Origin: RH-AL1 sp965198715
GTDB lineage: Bacteria > Pseudomonadota > Alphaproteobacteria > Rhizobiales > Beijerinckiaceae
NCBI GenBank assembly: GCA_965198715.1
Contig: CBDAPV010000002.1
Span: 744,001-808,000, forward strand
Direction of reading: 5' to 3'
DNA: 64,000 nt
Shown here: positions 61,693 to 64,000 of the stretch, one piece after another
How positions within the stretch are numbered: position 1 is the first letter of the stretch
How the letters are laid out: each line of letters opens with the position of its first letter
Program-made: the position numbers and the translations under genes
Notes under the pieces: generated by a model
The model's input: the letters and a program-made list of their open reading frames with translations, nothing else
What the model was told of the DNA's origin: nothing
Database searches by the model: none

Positions 61693-61866
61693 CGGGCGCG
61701 CTCCGGGTCGTCGCGATGCTAAAGCAAATCATGGCGAGGCGGAACCGCCGAGCGAGGATAGCGAAACGGCTCTCCAGGAAGAACGCTCACTCTTGCATAA
61801 TGGTGGCAGCCCTCGACAAAGGTTCCTTGCCGCCGCGGACAGCTAAAGGTGTTGAGAGAGAGCGGC

Positions 61867-62247
61867 ATGAAGCCTTTCGAGGCCATCGACAAGCACCGAG
61901 ACGCGGTCCGGACCGCGACAACCTGCTTCAATGCCAGCAACCCCCGTACGTTCGGCTTCATCGCGAATGGCACCGATTGCAAGGACAGCGATGTCGACAT
62001 CCTGGTTGATCCTCAGCCCGGCGCCACGTTGTTCGAGCTGGGCTGCCTCCTTGAGGCTCTTGAGGCTCTTGAGGTGTTACTAGGCTTCCCCGTCGACCTC
62101 TGCACCCCGGGAGACTTTCCGCCTGGCATTCGCGCTCGCGTCTTGGCCGAAGCGCGTCCGATTTTGATTGACGCCAGAGCTTTAAAACGCCGCATCGCCG
62201 CTGCCGACCGATGGACGTTTCCGTCGCAGGACGACGGAGACGCGTGA
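61867..62247 (+). CDS. MNT-type minimal nucleotidyltransferase domain protein (MntA-like), orphan and atypical
   Basis: A 126-aa protein. 'FIANGTDCKDSDVDILVDPQ' (about residues 35-54) is the polymerase-beta nucleotidyltransferase site with Asp-x-Asp kept, but the usual Gly-Ser before it reads Gly-Phe. MntA proteins are antitoxins that AMPylate a HepT toxin; no HEPN/HepT gene is beside it. A 9-bp tandem repeat (62051-62074) encodes 'LEALEALEV', lengthening a helix by three residues relative to relatives. The ATGA stop overlaps a DUF5872 gene. Confidence 0.75.
   Translation: MKPFEAIDKHRDAVRTATTCFNASNPRTFGFIANGTDCKDSDVDILVDPQPGATLFELGCLLEALEALEVLLGFPVDLCTPGDFPPGIRARVLAEARPILIDARALKRRIAAADRWTFPSQDDGDA
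62051..62074 (+). repeat. 9-bp tandem repeat within the MNT-like gene
   Basis: TTGAGGCTC occurs twice and a third time as TTGAGGTGT, in frame (Leu-Glu-Ala). Slippage would add or remove three residues without frameshift. Confidence 0.7.
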
Positions 62248-62750
62248 TGAGCAAGACGGCGGAGAAGAGCGATCCTGAGTTGTGGGACAAGGTCAAGGAC
62301 GAGGTCACCGCCGGCGACAAGGGCGGCAAGCCCGGCCAATGGTCCGCCCGCAAGGCGCAGATGGCGTCGGCCGAGTACCAGAAGCGCGGTGGCGGCTACA
62401 AGGGCGAGAAATCGAAGAACAACCACCTGCAGGAATGGACCGACGAGGACTGGGGCACCAAGTCGGGCCACAAGAGCGAGGACACCGGCGAGCGCTACCT
62501 GCCCAAGGAGGCGCGCGAGGCGCTGACCAATAAGGAGTATGCGCGCACCAGCGCCAAGAAGCGGGCCGACACGACGAAGGGCAAGCAGTATTCGGCGCAG
62601 CCCGAGGACATCGCGGAGAAGACGGCCGAGCATCGCGACACGGGCAAGGCTGACAAGACCAAAGCCGAGCTCTACGAGGAGGCAAAGGCGAAGGACCTTG
62701 CCGGTCGCTCGACGATGAGCAAGGCGCAGTTGGCTAAGGCATTGAGCTGA
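62247..62750 (+). CDS. DUF5872-type small basic/acidic protein
   Basis: A 167-aa, highly charged soluble protein. 'ELWDKVKDEVTAGDKGGKPG' and 'WSARKAQMASAEYQKRGGGY' are the DUF5872 core; the C-terminus ('KTKAELYEEAKAKDLAGRST' to 'MSKAQLAKAL') looks like a Rho-N/SAP-like helical module that often binds nucleic acid. Such proteins occur in many Rhizobiales, some linked to general stress. It starts inside the stop of the MNT-like gene and converges with edd, stop to stop within 5 bp. Role unknown. Confidence 0.85.
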   Translation: MSKTAEKSDPELWDKVKDEVTAGDKGGKPGQWSARKAQMASAEYQKRGGGYKGEKSKNNHLQEWTDEDWGTKSGHKSEDTGERYLPKEAREALTNKEYARTSAKKRADTTKGKQYSAQPEDIAEKTAEHRDTGKADKTKAELYEEAKAKDLAGRSTMSKAQLAKALS

Positions 62751-62754
62751 AGCC

Positions 62755-64000
<1,246 letters not shown>

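Overview
This is a high-GC alphaproteobacterial chromosome segment, most likely from the order Hyphomicrobiales (Rhizobiales). The clues are a gcrA gene behind a dense cluster of GANTC (CcrM) sites, a recA preceded by a near-consensus alphaproteobacterial GTTC-N7-GTTC LexA box, the conserved run CBP3-type chaperone / DUF177 / plsX / fabH / ihfA / merR, a ribosomal protein S2 with a C-terminal helix-hairpin-helix extension, and a very large membrane-anchored apolipoprotein-like protein resembling the Growth Pole Ring (GPR/RgsE) proteins of polar-growing Rhizobiales. I cannot name the genus from sequence alone.

Layout. 1-2.5 kb: start of the error-prone polymerase dnaE2 and recA (both minus), then a small membrane protein. 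2.6-5.2 kb: accessory patch with an unidentified 408-aa protein, an AT-richer stretch with a broken reading frame, a TylF-type O-methyltransferase and a dispersed hairpin repeat. 5.2-9 kb: cupredoxin, rpsB-tsf and a secreted unknown. 9-18 kb: a vWA/GATase-like membrane protein, ribB, bamE, then the phospholipid/fatty-acid block plsX-fabH with ihfA and merR, and tRNA-Pro(GGG). 18.3-23.4 kb (minus): a pterin dehydratase, gcrA, tsaD, a PfkB sugar kinase and an ABC exporter. 23.4-27.7 kb: a vapC remnant and a siderophore-iron uptake operon (TonB receptor, MFS permease, FhuF-type reductase). 27.9-29.8 kb: ferredoxin reductase, [2Fe-2S] ferredoxin, Hpt protein. 29.9-37.1 kb: the giant GPR-like gene with an internal 933-bp tandem duplication. 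37.1-40.0 kb: a second copy of the hairpin repeat and a membrane GGDEF-EAL protein.

40.3-44.0 kb is the most unusual part: an aminotransferase pseudogene lacking its 5' end and carrying a frameshift, followed by a tight three-gene plus-strand cassette (single-pass membrane protein, membrane-anchored CbxX/CfqX-type AAA+ ATPase, membrane-anchored Sel1-repeat protein) that ends flush against the stop codon of convergent ftsK. This is the best candidate for an undescribed system. 44-64 kb: ftsK without obvious membrane anchors, a decayed GGDEF gene, a DHA2 efflux pump, a glycosyltransferase/amylo-alpha-1,6-glucosidase pair, metX-metW, a MoxR/CoxE-type pair, a CurA-type reductase/GST operon divergent from a TetR regulator with a visible operator, an MFS transporter pair, an orphan MNT-like protein coupled to a DUF5872 protein, and the 3' part of edd (6-phosphogluconate dehydratase).

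No CRISPR array, intact prophage, integrase or complete insertion sequence was seen. All functional calls come from reading motifs and general family knowledge; no database search was run.
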